NCBI GenBank assembly: GCA_024206355.1
Contig: JAAGZM010000230.1
Coordinates: 1-6,298, forward strand
Direction: 5' to 3'
DNA: 6,298 nt
Origin: Gammaproteobacteria bacterium
GTDB taxonomy: Bacteria; Pseudomonadota; Gammaproteobacteria; Enterobacterales; GCA-2746155
The notes below the pieces were generated by a model. The model was given only the letters and a program-made list of their open reading frames with translations, did no database searches and had not been told where the DNA came from. This document shows positions 1 to 6,135 of the stretch, in pieces (the first letter of the stretch is position 1; every line of letters starts with the position of its first letter). Position numbers and translations under genes: made by a program.

Positions 1-19
1 CAACTGAGGATTCTAGGTT
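1..19 (+). repeat. Right terminal repeat of a MITE-like element cut by the window edge
   Basis: These bases (CAACTGAGGATTCTAGGTT) are identical to the right end of the full element at 465-483 and of the partial copy at 6234-6252. The match to 465-483 continues four bases past the end (TAAT). The body of this copy, if it exists, lies to the left of the window and cannot be seen. The bases are also the reverse complement of the left end at 243-261. Confidence 0.8.
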
Positions 20-242
20 TAATTAATTATATAGTTAGTAGTCAGTGCTATCAAATCTATTCTCCCCTACATTTTGTAGTCATTTGAGAGTTAAGCAATA
101 TGACAATTGCTAAGAAAAAACAAATCTTCATTCAACAGTCTCCTGACAATAATTTTGTTTTCAAGAGAGTTAGTACATCAAAAATTGAATTTATTACAAA
201 AATAATTAAATATTTTTCTTATTATCAAAAAATGCTTATTTC
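20..242. other. AT-rich spacer between two repeat copies
   Basis: This stretch separates the right end of one repeat copy from the left end of the next. It is strongly AT-rich, especially 181-240. I see no RNA gene, no terminator and no convincing promoter in it. The only coding candidate is the short plus-strand ORF at 100-249, listed separately. It may be a remnant of native sequence between two element insertions. Confidence 0.5.
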
Positions 243-249
243 AACCTAG
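100..249 (+). CDS. Possible small or truncated ORF, 49 aa, stop supplied by repeat element
   Basis: An ATG at 100 opens a 49-codon frame that starts MTIAKKKQIFIQQS and ends SYYQKMLIST. A purine-rich GAGAG lies about nine bases upstream and could act as a weak ribosome binding site. The predicted product is lysine-rich and basic with an Ile/Phe/Tyr-rich C-terminal half and no recognisable domain. The stop codon TAG (247-249) lies inside the left terminal repeat of the element at 243-483, so the frame is either the truncated front of a once longer gene or a chance ORF in AT-rich DNA. No conserved family is recognised and no neighbour shares its strand. The call is tentative. Confidence 0.2.
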   Translation: MTIAKKKQIFIQQSPDNNFVFKRVSTSKIEFITKIIKYFSYYQKMLIST

Positions 250-304
250 AATCCTCAGTTGGACGCGTTTGAGTGTGTGTTTTTTAGGCTTAGTGGCGCC
301 GACT

Positions 305-340
305 AAAAAGCCGTTCATAGTTATTCTATGTAAGGCTTTT
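305..340. repeat. Internal hairpin of the MITE-like element
   Basis: AAAAGCC pairs with GGCTTTT (334-340), and inside it CATAG (316-320) pairs with CTATG (326-330) around a TTATT loop. The two stems are separated by a three-by-three internal loop (GTT/TAA). It lies at the centre of the larger inverted repeat 279-292/354-367, so the left half of the element can fold into one long imperfect cruciform. It could also act as a weak terminator-like structure if transcribed. Confidence 0.6.
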
Positions 341-366
341 GCCGTCAAGTCAATAAGTCTAAAAAA

Positions 367-483
367 CGTGCAATCAAATGTGTAGGCAAACTCACTCAAT
401 GGGTGAATACTAATCCTTCTGTAAGTTGCTGTTTTGAAATATATAACCATAAGTCAGAGCCGGTCAACTGAGGATTCTAGGTT
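367..483 (+). repeat. 117-bp dispersed repeat, copy A (right module of the element)
   Basis: This segment aligns without gaps to 6136-6252 with four mismatches by my count (about 97% identical). Similarity begins abruptly at CGTGCAATCAAATG, exactly where the inner palindrome arm 354-367 ends, and runs to the terminal AGGTT. The two copies are in direct orientation and lie on either side of the htpG-dnaX cluster. Confidence 0.9.
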
Positions 484-832
484 TAATCTAACCACCATAA
501 ATTCAGATGTCTCTTGTTGAATGCCAATTTTAAGCGTTGAATAGTTAAGATTACAATATGATGTATAATATGAAATATCAACTGGAAGTGATTGATTTAA
601 ATAGAATTCGTTAAAATTTATCTCAGGTAATATTTCACCAACTACAAATCGTGATTTATCGACAATTGCAGGGCCACCGAGACTCCATTTCTGCCCCCAT
701 TTAACTAAAACTGTATCACAATCAAAGTTTAGCGCCACCATCAACCAACTGGGATCCACTACTCCCAGAACCATCACAACCAAATAATACCAACAGTAAA
801 AGACTTACAACAACTTGCTTCAACTTAACCAT
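454..832 (-). pseudogene. Broken lipoprotein gene, frameshifted, 3' end fused to repeat element
   Basis: From ATG at 832 the minus strand reads MVKLKQVVVSLLLLVLFGCDG, a lipoprotein signal peptide: basic start, hydrophobic core at residues 7-17, lipobox LFGC with the lipidated Cys at 19, and a Gly/Ser-rich tether. Asp follows the Cys, which in enterobacteria favours inner-membrane retention. This frame stops at TGA (724-722) after 36 residues. Skipping one T of the TTT at 726-724 continues into an open frame (DCDTVLVKWGQKW onwards) to a TGA at 456-454, giving a rebuilt product of about 125 residues. Its last nine residues, NLESSVDRL, and stop are encoded by the element end at 465-483 and adjoining element bases. 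No known domain is recognised. It lies 74 bases past htpG on the same strand, beyond its terminator; the ribosome binding site is poor. A sequencing error at the shift is possible. Confidence 0.55.
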
Positions 833-850
833 CTCTGGGATAAATATAGC

Positions 851-884
851 AAAAAAAAAGGACCAACGTCTGTTGATCCTTTTT
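851..884 (-). terminator. Intrinsic terminator of htpG
   Basis: On the minus strand AAAAAGGATCAAC (884-872) pairs with GTTGGTCCTTTTT (867-855) around an AGAC loop, with one G-T wobble, followed by a run of nine T ending at 851. It starts 22 bases after the htpG stop codon. The flanking A and T runs make it roughly symmetric, so weak termination from the other strand is possible. Confidence 0.9.
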
Positions 885-905
885 AATATCCTGTCGGTTT
901 AGAAA

Positions 906-2834
906 TTACTTAGTCAATTGCAGTAACAGGTGATTCAATTTTCTAGCAAAAGAAGAAGGATCAGCTATTTGACCACGTTCGGCTAATAGAGCTTGTCCTA
1001 AAAGCACAGATACCCAGTCTGAGAAACGTTCTTCATCAGACTCATCTTGTAATTTTAGAATAATCTCATGCTCTGGGTTAATCTCTAGTATCGGCTTAGA
1101 CTCTGGCATAGCTTGTCCTGCCGCTTGCATCATCTTAGCCATCTGAGAACCCATTTCATCTTCTCCACCAACAATACAAGCTGGAGATTCGGTTAGACGG
1201 TCTGTAACACGGACATCAGAAACTTCGTCTCCTAGACTTTCTTTTACACGCTCAATAAAAGGCTTCATTGTTTCTGAAGCTTCTTCACGTGCCTTCTTGT
1301 CTTCTTCAGTATCAAGATCGCCTAACTCTAGCTCACCACGAGTCACTGATTGCAATGACTTGCCATCAAACTCTGTTAAGTGCATGACTAACCATTCATC
1401 AATTCGATCAGAAAGGATCAGTACTTCAATGCCCTTCTTGCGGAAAACTTCTAGATGCGGGCTATTTTTAGCCGTTTCAAAATTCTCAGCAGAAACAAAA
1501 TAAATCTTTTTCTGGCCTTCTTTCATTCGAGAAATGTAATCTGTTAATGATACAGTCTGATCTTGTGAGTCAGTATCTGTTGAACTAAATCGTAATAATT
1601 TTGCAACTGCTTCCTTGTTTGCAAAATCTTCAGCAGGACCTTCTTTCAATGCCTCACCAAACTCTTTCCAGAAAGATTGATACTCATCAGGCTTGTTGTC
1701 AGCCATCTTTTGCAACATGCCTAGTACACGTTTACTACAAGCATTGCGTAAAGATTCTGTTACTTTGCTGTCTTGTAAAATTTCACGAGAAACATTCAGA
1801 GGTAAATCATTTGAATCAATTAATCCACGAACAAAACGTAAGTATGTTGGTAAGAATTGTTCAGCTTCATCCATAATAAATACACGTTGAACATAAAGTT
1901 TTATGCCACGAGGTTTTTCACGATTCCACATATCAAAAGGAGCTTTAGATGGAATATATAAAAGACTCGTATACTCAAGCTTACCTTCTACACGATTGTG
2001 GCTCCATGTCATTGCATCAGCAAAGTCATGGGATACATGCTTATAGAATTCTTGATATTCTTCATCAGAAATTTCATTTTTAGCCCTTGTCCATAAAGCA
2101 GTTGCTTTATTGATTGCTTCAAATTCAGGTTCAGCAGGAGTTTCAACTTCTTTCGGCTTACCGTCATCATCAAATTCTGGTGTAATTTGCTTTTCCATCT
2201 CTACAGCTAAACTGATGTGATCGGAATATTTACCAATGATTGAACGTAATCTGTAGGCTTCTAAAAATTCTTTTTCTTCTTCTTTAAGGTGAAGAATAAT
2301 ATCGGTACCACGACTATCTTTCTCAACATCTTCAAGACTAAACTCACCTTCACCAGCAGATTCCCACTGTACAGCTTGATCAGCATCATCTCCGGCAGCT
2401 CGACTAACAACAGTGACTTTATCAGCAACAATAAATGATGAATAAAATCCAACACCAAATTGGCCAATCATTGAAGAATCTTTCTTCTGATCACCAGTTA
2501 GATTTTTGACAAATTCAGAAGTTCCAGAACGAGCAATAGTGCCTAAGTTGCTAACGATAGAATCACGATTCATGCCAATGCCATTATCACTAATGGTCAA
2601 AGTGCCAGCTTTAGGATCGGTAGTAATTCGAATTTTTAAATCACTATCTCCACCATAAAGGCTATCGTTATCTAGTGCCGTAAAACGCAGCTTATCGGCT
2701 GCATCTGCGGCATTTGAAATTAACTCACGAAGAAAAATTTCTTTGTTAGAGTAAAGTGAATGCACCATAAGGTGTAGAAGTTGTTTAACTTCAGTTTGAA
2801 ATACATGGGTTTCTTTGCCCGTGGTCTCGCTCAT
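906..2834 (-). CDS. htpG: HtpG, bacterial Hsp90 molecular chaperone
   Basis: This is the ATP-dependent cytosolic chaperone that acts late in protein folding, with the DnaK system, as a homodimer. The 642-residue product has the three Hsp90 domains. The N-terminal GHKL ATPase carries EIFLRELISNAADA (residues 32-45, catalytic Glu37 and Mg-binding Asn41), DNGIGM (83-88) and the lid glycines GQFGVGF (124-130). The middle domain includes NVSREILQD (347-355), whose Arg contacts the ATP gamma-phosphate in the family. The rest is the dimerisation domain. It is slightly longer than E. coli HtpG (624 residues), in part through an acidic stretch around residues 219-240 between the first two domains. The start is fixed by AGGAG (2848-2844) nine bases upstream and by the typical MSETTGKETHVFQTEV beginning. 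A sigma-32 promoter precedes it and an intrinsic terminator follows. No defect is seen. Confidence 0.98.
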   Translation of the reverse strand: MSETTGKETHVFQTEVKQLLHLMVHSLYSNKEIFLRELISNAADAADKLRFTALDNDSLYGGDSDLKIRITTDPKAGTLTISDNGIGMNRDSIVSNLGTIARSGTSEFVKNLTGDQKKDSSMIGQFGVGFYSSFIVADKVTVVSRAAGDDADQAVQWESAGEGEFSLEDVEKDSRGTDIILHLKEEEKEFLEAYRLRSIIGKYSDHISLAVEMEKQITPEFDDDGKPKEVETPAEPEFEAINKATALWTRAKNEISDEEYQEFYKHVSHDFADAMTWSHNRVEGKLEYTSLLYIPSKAPFDMWNREKPRGIKLYVQRVFIMDEAEQFLPTYLRFVRGLIDSNDLPLNVSREILQDSKVTESLRNACSKRVLGMLQKMADNKPDEYQSFWKEFGEALKEGPAEDFANKEAVAKLLRFSSTDTDSQDQTVSLTDYISRMKEGQKKIYFVSAENFETAKNSPHLEVFRKKGIEVLILSDRIDEWLVMHLTEFDGKSLQSVTRGELELGDLDTEEDKKAREEASETMKPFIERVKESLGDEVSDVRVTDRLTESPACIVGGEDEMGSQMAKMMQAAGQAMPESKPILEINPEHEIILKLQDESDEERFSDWVSVLLGQALLAERGQIADPSSFARKLNHLLLQLTK

Positions 2835-2875
2835 CTTTAATAGCTCCTGGAGGTTTAATAATCAAGTTTCAGGAT

Positions 2876-2903
2876 ATATGGGGTCAGAAATCGAGCTTTC
2901 AAC
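2876..2903 (-). promoter_or_regulatory. Sigma-32 (RpoH) heat-shock promoter of htpG
   Basis: On the minus strand GTTGAAA (2903-2897, -35) is followed after a 13-base spacer by CCCCATAT (2883-2876, -10). The E. coli RpoH consensus is CTTGAAA, 13-15 bases, CCCCATNT, so only the first base differs. The -35 begins three bases after the recR stop codon. Transcription would start near 2869, leaving a leader of about 35 bases that contains the AGGAG ribosome binding site. This makes htpG a separate heat-inducible unit behind the dnaX operon. Confidence 0.88.
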
Positions 2904-2906
2904 AAA

Positions 2907-3509
2907 TTAGTCGTGAAATTTTTGTCGTCCACTAAAAGAATGTGCGAGAGTTCCGCCATCAACATATTCAAGTTCTCCACCGAGAGGGACTCCATGGGCG
3001 ATGCGGGTAACATCAATACTCGTTTGTTGACAAAGGTCGTAGATATAATGGGCCGTTGCCTCTCCTTCTACAGTAGGGTTTGTTGCTAATATTAATTCTT
3101 GAAAATTTTCATCTTTTAAGCGCTGTTCTAGCTGACTAAGGCCTAACTCATTTGGTCCAATACCATCAAGTGGCGACAAGTGTCCCATCAAAACAAAATA
3201 CAACCCTCTATAGCTTGCCGTGCTTTCAATGGCGAGAATATCCGCTGGACTTTCAACGATACAGATCTGATTCTGCTCTCTTCCTGGATGACTACAAATT
3301 TCGCACAAATCATCTTCGGTAAATGTTCTGCAGCGTTGACAGTGTTTTACATTATCCATCGCAATACTTAATGCAGATGCTAAACGATTACCACCGTCCC
3401 TGTTTCGTTCAAGTAGGTGATAAGACATTCGCTGGGATGAACGAGGCCCTACACCTGGTAAACAGCGTAAGGCATCCATTAGTTCATCTATGACAGAGCT
3501 TTTTGACAT
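2907..3509 (-). CDS. recR: RecR, recombination mediator protein
   Basis: RecR works with RecO and RecF to load RecA on SSB-coated single-stranded gaps during recombinational repair. The 200-residue product has the family's usual length and order: an N-terminal helix-hairpin-helix with LRCLPGVGPRSSQRM (14-28), a four-cysteine zinc finger (Cys57, Cys60, Cys69, Cys72), a Toprim domain from about 81 (ICIVESPADILAIE, then LMGHLSPLDGIGP at 107-119 and ATNPTVEGEAT at 142-152) and the C-terminal ARIAHG-type motif, here TRIAHGVPLGGELEYVDGGTL (168-188). It begins 20 bases after ybaB with no clear Shine-Dalgarno sequence, so translation is probably coupled to ybaB. The start matches the family N-terminus. 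Its stop directly abuts the htpG promoter. Confidence 0.97.
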   Translation of the reverse strand: MSKSSVIDELMDALRCLPGVGPRSSQRMSYHLLERNRDGGNRLASALSIAMDNVKHCQRCRTFTEDDLCEICSHPGREQNQICIVESPADILAIESTASYRGLYFVLMGHLSPLDGIGPNELGLSQLEQRLKDENFQELILATNPTVEGEATAHYIYDLCQQTSIDVTRIAHGVPLGGELEYVDGGTLAHSFSGRQKFHD

Positions 3510-3529
3510 ATGCTTTGTAATCAGTTCAG

Positions 3530-3853
3530 TTAGAACGGCATTTTAAAGCCAGGCGGTAGTTTCATACCTGCTGTCATATCAGCCATATTACCTTGATTAG
3601 CAGATTCAATTTTACGAACAGCGTCATTTACCGCAGCTGCCACTAAATCCTCTAACATTTCCTTATCATCACCTATTAAGCTATCGTCAATCTCAACACG
3701 GCGTACATCATAGCGGCCTGTCATTGTAATTTTAACCAAGCCTGCTCCAGACTCTCCAGTGATTTCCATTTTACCCAAATCTTCTTGAGCCTGTTGCATT
3801 TTTGATTGCATTTCCTGAGCTTGCTTCATCAGGTTACCTAATCCACCTTTCAT
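3530..3853 (-). CDS. ybaB: YbaB/EbfC family nucleoid-associated DNA-binding protein
   Basis: This small dimeric protein binds DNA, condenses the nucleoid and in several bacteria affects gene expression; it is nearly always encoded between dnaX and recR. The 107-residue product has the family layout: a long N-terminal helix rich in Met/Gln/Lys (GGLGNLMKQAQEMQSKMQQ, residues 3-21), a short sheet region with ITGESGAGLVKITMTG (31-46), a second helix with DDKEMLEDLVAAAVNDA (62-78) and the conserved end LPPGFKMPF. Start support is AAGAGGA (3865-3859), a good ribosome binding site about five bases before the ATG. The gap to dnaX is 22 bases and to recR 20 bases, consistent with one transcript. Confidence 0.97.
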   Translation of the reverse strand: MKGGLGNLMKQAQEMQSKMQQAQEDLGKMEITGESGAGLVKITMTGRYDVRRVEIDDSLIGDDKEMLEDLVAAAVNDAVRKIESANQGNMADMTAGMKLPPGFKMPF

Positions 3854-3875
3854 GTTTATCCTCTTAATGTTTAAT

Positions 3876-5891
3876 CTAATATCTTGGGGGAAGTAATGTT
3901 TCTACTGAATCTTGTTCCAAATTAGCACCAAAGGTTTTTAATAACCCTTGGACCTGTGGATCTGAATTTAAATGATCACAGGCCGCTTGATGGCGTTCTG
4001 TTTGAATACGTTCACGTCGCTGCCGAGGTGTTTCATATTCAGGTTCATTATCAGTAATAGCTACTGTAAAAGAGCCATTATATAACGTATTTATAGCTGC
4101 CGTCAGTTTATTGATATGTTCAGGATTAACCATTGAGCGCACATGATGATTCAAACTCAACTCAAAATGTTCGCCATTAAAATTCATAAACTGGCTATTC
4201 AAGGCAATTTGTTCCGTAACACCAGAAATATCGGCGTTATTAATCACACAATACCAATTTTCCTGACTAATATTATCCAATGCTGGAGCATCTTGACCAA
4301 TGGGTTCAGAGTCAATTGATACTCCACTCGCTTGGGGACTGTCATTAATACCTGACTCAATTGACTCTGATCTAATCATTGAAGCCGTTACAACTTTCTG
4401 ATGATCTCGAGCTAAAGGGCTTCGAATAGGGCTAGAAATATAAGCCTTTTTGTGAGCTTCAACTGGTACCTTTTCAACATCATTTACCTGCTGATCTCTT
4501 AGATCATCAAAGTGATTCTGATCATGTTCAGAATCGGTGATGGTGAAATCAGGTAGATCTTGTTCTAGAGACAGTGCATCCTCAGCCGTTAAAGTTTCAG
4601 TTACGTCAAAACTAGGAGCTTCAACAGCTGTCTTTTCTACAACTGATTCTGGAACAGGCTGAATGATTGTCTCAACTTGTTGTGCAGGTTGCACTAGTTT
4701 TTCAAGTTGCACTGTAGGTTGCTCTGTCTTTACACTCGTAACGTCAGCAGTTGCTACTGCTTGATGTGACGAGTTTTCAGGCTTTTTTACCGGGGATACT
4801 CCCACAGACGCTGCAGGTCTAAAGCTCATCAGACGCAACATGCACATTTCAAAACCACTTCGCCTATCGGGTGCTAAAGGTAAGTCGCGACGACCATGAA
4901 GTGCTAGTTGATAAAACAACTGAACATCTTCTGCTGGCATTATTTCAGCTAGATGAGTAATAGCTTGTTGATCTTGGGTTGCTAAACTCGCATCAGGAAT
5001 TTGTTGAATGAGTGCAACTCTGTGTAAAACCGATAATAAATCAGCCAGCACATCATCATAATCTGGAGCAAATTGGCTTAAATCCTCAATGATTGCCATG
5101 CACTTTGCGCCATCATTTTCTGCAACGGCTTCAATAATGCTATAAACCTGATCTCTATCGATTGTACCAAGCATTTCTCTAACATCAGTATCAGTGACCT
5201 TTCCATCACCAAATGCAATAGCCTGATCAAGTAAACTTAAAGCGTCACGCATCGAGCCTTTAGCAGACCAAGCAATAGATCCTAGTGCAGAGAGTTCATT
5301 TTCAACCGACTCAGTGTCAAGGATATGAGCAAGGTGTTTACTAATATCGTCAGGTTGCATATTTTTAAGATGAAACTGCAAACAACGAGACAATACGGTA
5401 GCAGGTAACTTTTGTGGATCAGTAGTTGCCAATAAAAATACTACATGGGGAGGAGGCTCTTCTAATGTCTTTAACAGTGCGTTAAAACTGTGGTTAGACA
5501 ACATGTGCACTTCATCAATCAAATAGACCTTATAACGCCCTCTTGTTGGACGATACTGAACATTCTCAAGAAGCTCTCTGGTGTCTTCGACTTTTGTCCT
5601 CGAAGCCGCATCTACCTCAATTAAGTCAACGAAACGACCCTCATTGATTTCCATACAAGATGAACATGTACCGCAAGGTTTAGAACTGATCCCTTGCTCA
5701 CAGTTTAAGCAACGTGCAAGAATTCTTGAAATAGTTGTTTTACCAACACCTCGGGTACCAGTAAAAAGGTAAGCGTGATGCAAACGCTCGTTATCAAGCG
5801 CACTTGATAGCGCACGCAACACATGCGCCTGCCCTACCAGTTGATCAAAATTTTCAGGACGCCATTTACGCGCCAGAACCTGATAACTCAT
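3876..5891 (-). CDS. dnaX: DnaX, DNA polymerase III tau subunit
   Basis: Tau is the AAA+ clamp-loader subunit that also links polymerase III cores and contacts the DnaB helicase. The 671-residue product shows MSYQVLARKWRPENF at the start, Walker A GTRGVGKT (45-52), a zinc module with Cys64, Cys73, Cys76 and Cys79, Walker B YLIDEVHM (123-130), sensor 1 ATTD (155-158), the SRC arginine finger (168-170) and sensor 2 GSMRDALSLLDQ (212-223). The collar domain III ends near 360. A long Glu/Gln/Val-rich low-complexity linker follows (about 371-555), then a C-terminal polymerase-binding domain from about 556. I chose the ATG at 5891 because family similarity starts there and GGGA (5905-5902) lies upstream; the frame stays open to an ATG at 5975, but those 28 residues match nothing in DnaX. 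A frameshift cassette at 4803-4734 should also make gamma. No promoter is certain. Confidence 0.97.
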   Translation of the reverse strand: MSYQVLARKWRPENFDQLVGQAHVLRALSSALDNERLHHAYLFTGTRGVGKTTISRILARCLNCEQGISSKPCGTCSSCMEINEGRFVDLIEVDAASRTKVEDTRELLENVQYRPTRGRYKVYLIDEVHMLSNHSFNALLKTLEEPPPHVVFLLATTDPQKLPATVLSRCLQFHLKNMQPDDISKHLAHILDTESVENELSALGSIAWSAKGSMRDALSLLDQAIAFGDGKVTDTDVREMLGTIDRDQVYSIIEAVAENDGAKCMAIIEDLSQFAPDYDDVLADLLSVLHRVALIQQIPDASLATQDQQAITHLAEIMPAEDVQLFYQLALHGRRDLPLAPDRRSGFEMCMLRLMSFRPAASVGVSPVKKPENSSHQAVATADVTSVKTEQPTVQLEKLVQPAQQVETIIQPVPESVVEKTAVEAPSFDVTETLTAEDALSLEQDLPDFTITDSEHDQNHFDDLRDQQVNDVEKVPVEAHKKAYISSPIRSPLARDHQKVVTASMIRSESIESGINDSPQASGVSIDSEPIGQDAPALDNISQENWYCVINNADISGVTEQIALNSQFMNFNGEHFELSLNHHVRSMVNPEHINKLTAAINTLYNGSFTVAITDNEPEYETPRQRRERIQTERHQAACDHLNSDPQVQGLLKTFGANLEQDSVETLLPPRY
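4734..4803 (-). promoter_or_regulatory. Programmed -1 ribosomal frameshift cassette in dnaX
   Basis: Three elements line up on the minus strand as in E. coli dnaX. A Shine-Dalgarno-like GGGAG (4803-4799) lies 10 bases before the heptamer. The slippery heptamer A AAA AAG (4788-4782) is in the correct phase (GTA AAA AAG). A stem-loop begins 7 bases later: ACTCGT (4774-4769) pairs with ACGAGT (4739-4734), and inside it TCA-A-GCAGT pairs with ACTGC-TGA around an AGCA loop. The -1 frame stops two codons after the slip (GCC TGA). In E. coli the stimulator spacing is also 10 bases and about half the ribosomes shift. Confidence 0.88.
4777..5891 (-). CDS. dnaX: DnaX gamma subunit (predicted -1 frameshift product)
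   Basis: Ribosomes that slip back one base on A AAA AAG (4788-4782) after decoding Val368-Lys369-Lys370 would read one GCC codon (Ala371) and then meet TGA (4779-4777). The product is a 371-residue gamma: the AAA+ ATPase domains and collar without the tau linker and C-terminal domain. In E. coli the same event gives gamma of 431 residues, which keeps domain IV; here the slip site sits close after the collar, so gamma would lack most of that region. Existence of the product is inferred from the recoding signals, which are all present. Confidence 0.75.
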
Positions 5892-6017
5892 TGATAAATC
5901 ATCCCGTAATTTAGTGAAAAGTTTAATAAAATATTTACAGAGCAATGCTACCACAGCTGAAGCAAATTTCATCAACTGGAATTGAATTACTACTAGAATT
6001 AGTTACTTTTTATACGG
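5892..6017 (-). other. dnaX upstream region
   Basis: This gap should contain the dnaX promoter. It is AT-rich, and several TTG- and TATAAT-like hexamers can be found, but none pairs with a good partner at 16-18 bases, so I do not name one. The frame is open upstream from the dnaX start to an ATG at 5975, but without DnaX similarity. No RNA gene is seen; in particular no 4.5S RNA, which lies near dnaX in some relatives. Confidence 0.5.
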
Positions 6018-6135
6018 CTAGCGCAATTTAATCCCTTGTTCCATAAGGGTTGAGCGGAATTCATCATCCAATCCAGCCATTTCTTTTTCCTATTCTTGAT
6101 TCGTCCACTCTCAAGGTCATATCTAGCACCCAGTG
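6018..6135 (-). pseudogene. 3' remnant of an unidentified gene, frameshifted and cut by repeat copy
   Basis: Two minus-strand frames read like one interrupted protein end. From the repeat boundary the first frame gives LGARYDLESGRIKN (6133-6092). Then, after a one-base frame change around 6092-6086, the next gives EKEMAGLDDEFRSTLMEQG and on to IKLR, with a TAG stop at 6020-6018. Both parts have the charged, mixed composition of real protein, unlike the surrounding AT-rich DNA. An ATG at 6080 with GGA about 8 bases upstream could alternatively start a 20-residue peptide. The upstream part of the gene is absent, replaced by the repeat at 6136 onward. I do not recognise the family. Confidence 0.35.

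Larger units (their letters stand above)
243..483. mobile_element. MITE-like element, full-length copy (about 241 bp)
   Basis: The segment is bounded by perfect 19-bp inverted repeats: AACCTAGAATCCTCAGTTG at 243-261 and its reverse complement at 465-483. Inside are nested inverted repeats: GTTTTTTAGGCTTA (279-292) against TAAGTCTAAAAAAC (354-367), and a hairpin at 305-340. The remaining 368-464 is unique within the element. The right 117 bases recur at 6136-6252. No transposase is credible: the only long frame (minus strand, 450-241, 69 codons) is made of the element's own repeats. No clear target-site duplication is visible. The architecture fits a non-autonomous miniature inverted-repeat element that would be moved in trans by a transposase elsewhere in the genome. 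I cannot assign the IS family. Confidence 0.7.

Noticed and set aside
241..450. 69-codon minus-strand ORF as a small protein or transposase fragment
   Set aside because: It lies wholly inside the MITE-like element, and its start and end fall in the element's own repeats and palindromes. It shows no transposase motif that I recognise and no ribosome binding site.
1..483. CRISPR array or integron attC array
   Set aside because: The repeats are few, partly inverted, irregularly spaced and include a 241-bp unit with terminal inverted repeats. No integron core-site pair and no regular spacers are seen.
1297..1890. Plus-strand ORFs of 65-91 codons inside htpG
   Set aside because: They overlap the well-supported htpG gene on the opposite strand, lack ribosome binding sites and have no recognisable content. 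They are shadows.
5892..5975. 28-residue N-terminal extension of DnaX from the ATG at 5975
   Set aside because: DnaX proteins begin at MSYQVLARKWRP; the extra hydrophobic residues have no counterpart, and a GGGA ribosome binding site precedes the ATG at 5891.
6033..6049. CCCTT/AAGGG hairpin upstream of dnaX as a terminator
   Set aside because: The stem is only five base pairs, no T run follows on either strand, and it lies within the protein-like remnant.
5976..6135. 4.5S RNA (ffs) upstream of dnaX, as in some gammaproteobacteria
   Set aside because: No conserved SRP RNA tetraloop or asymmetric-loop hairpin is visible, and the sequence reads instead like degraded coding DNA followed by an AT-rich gap.
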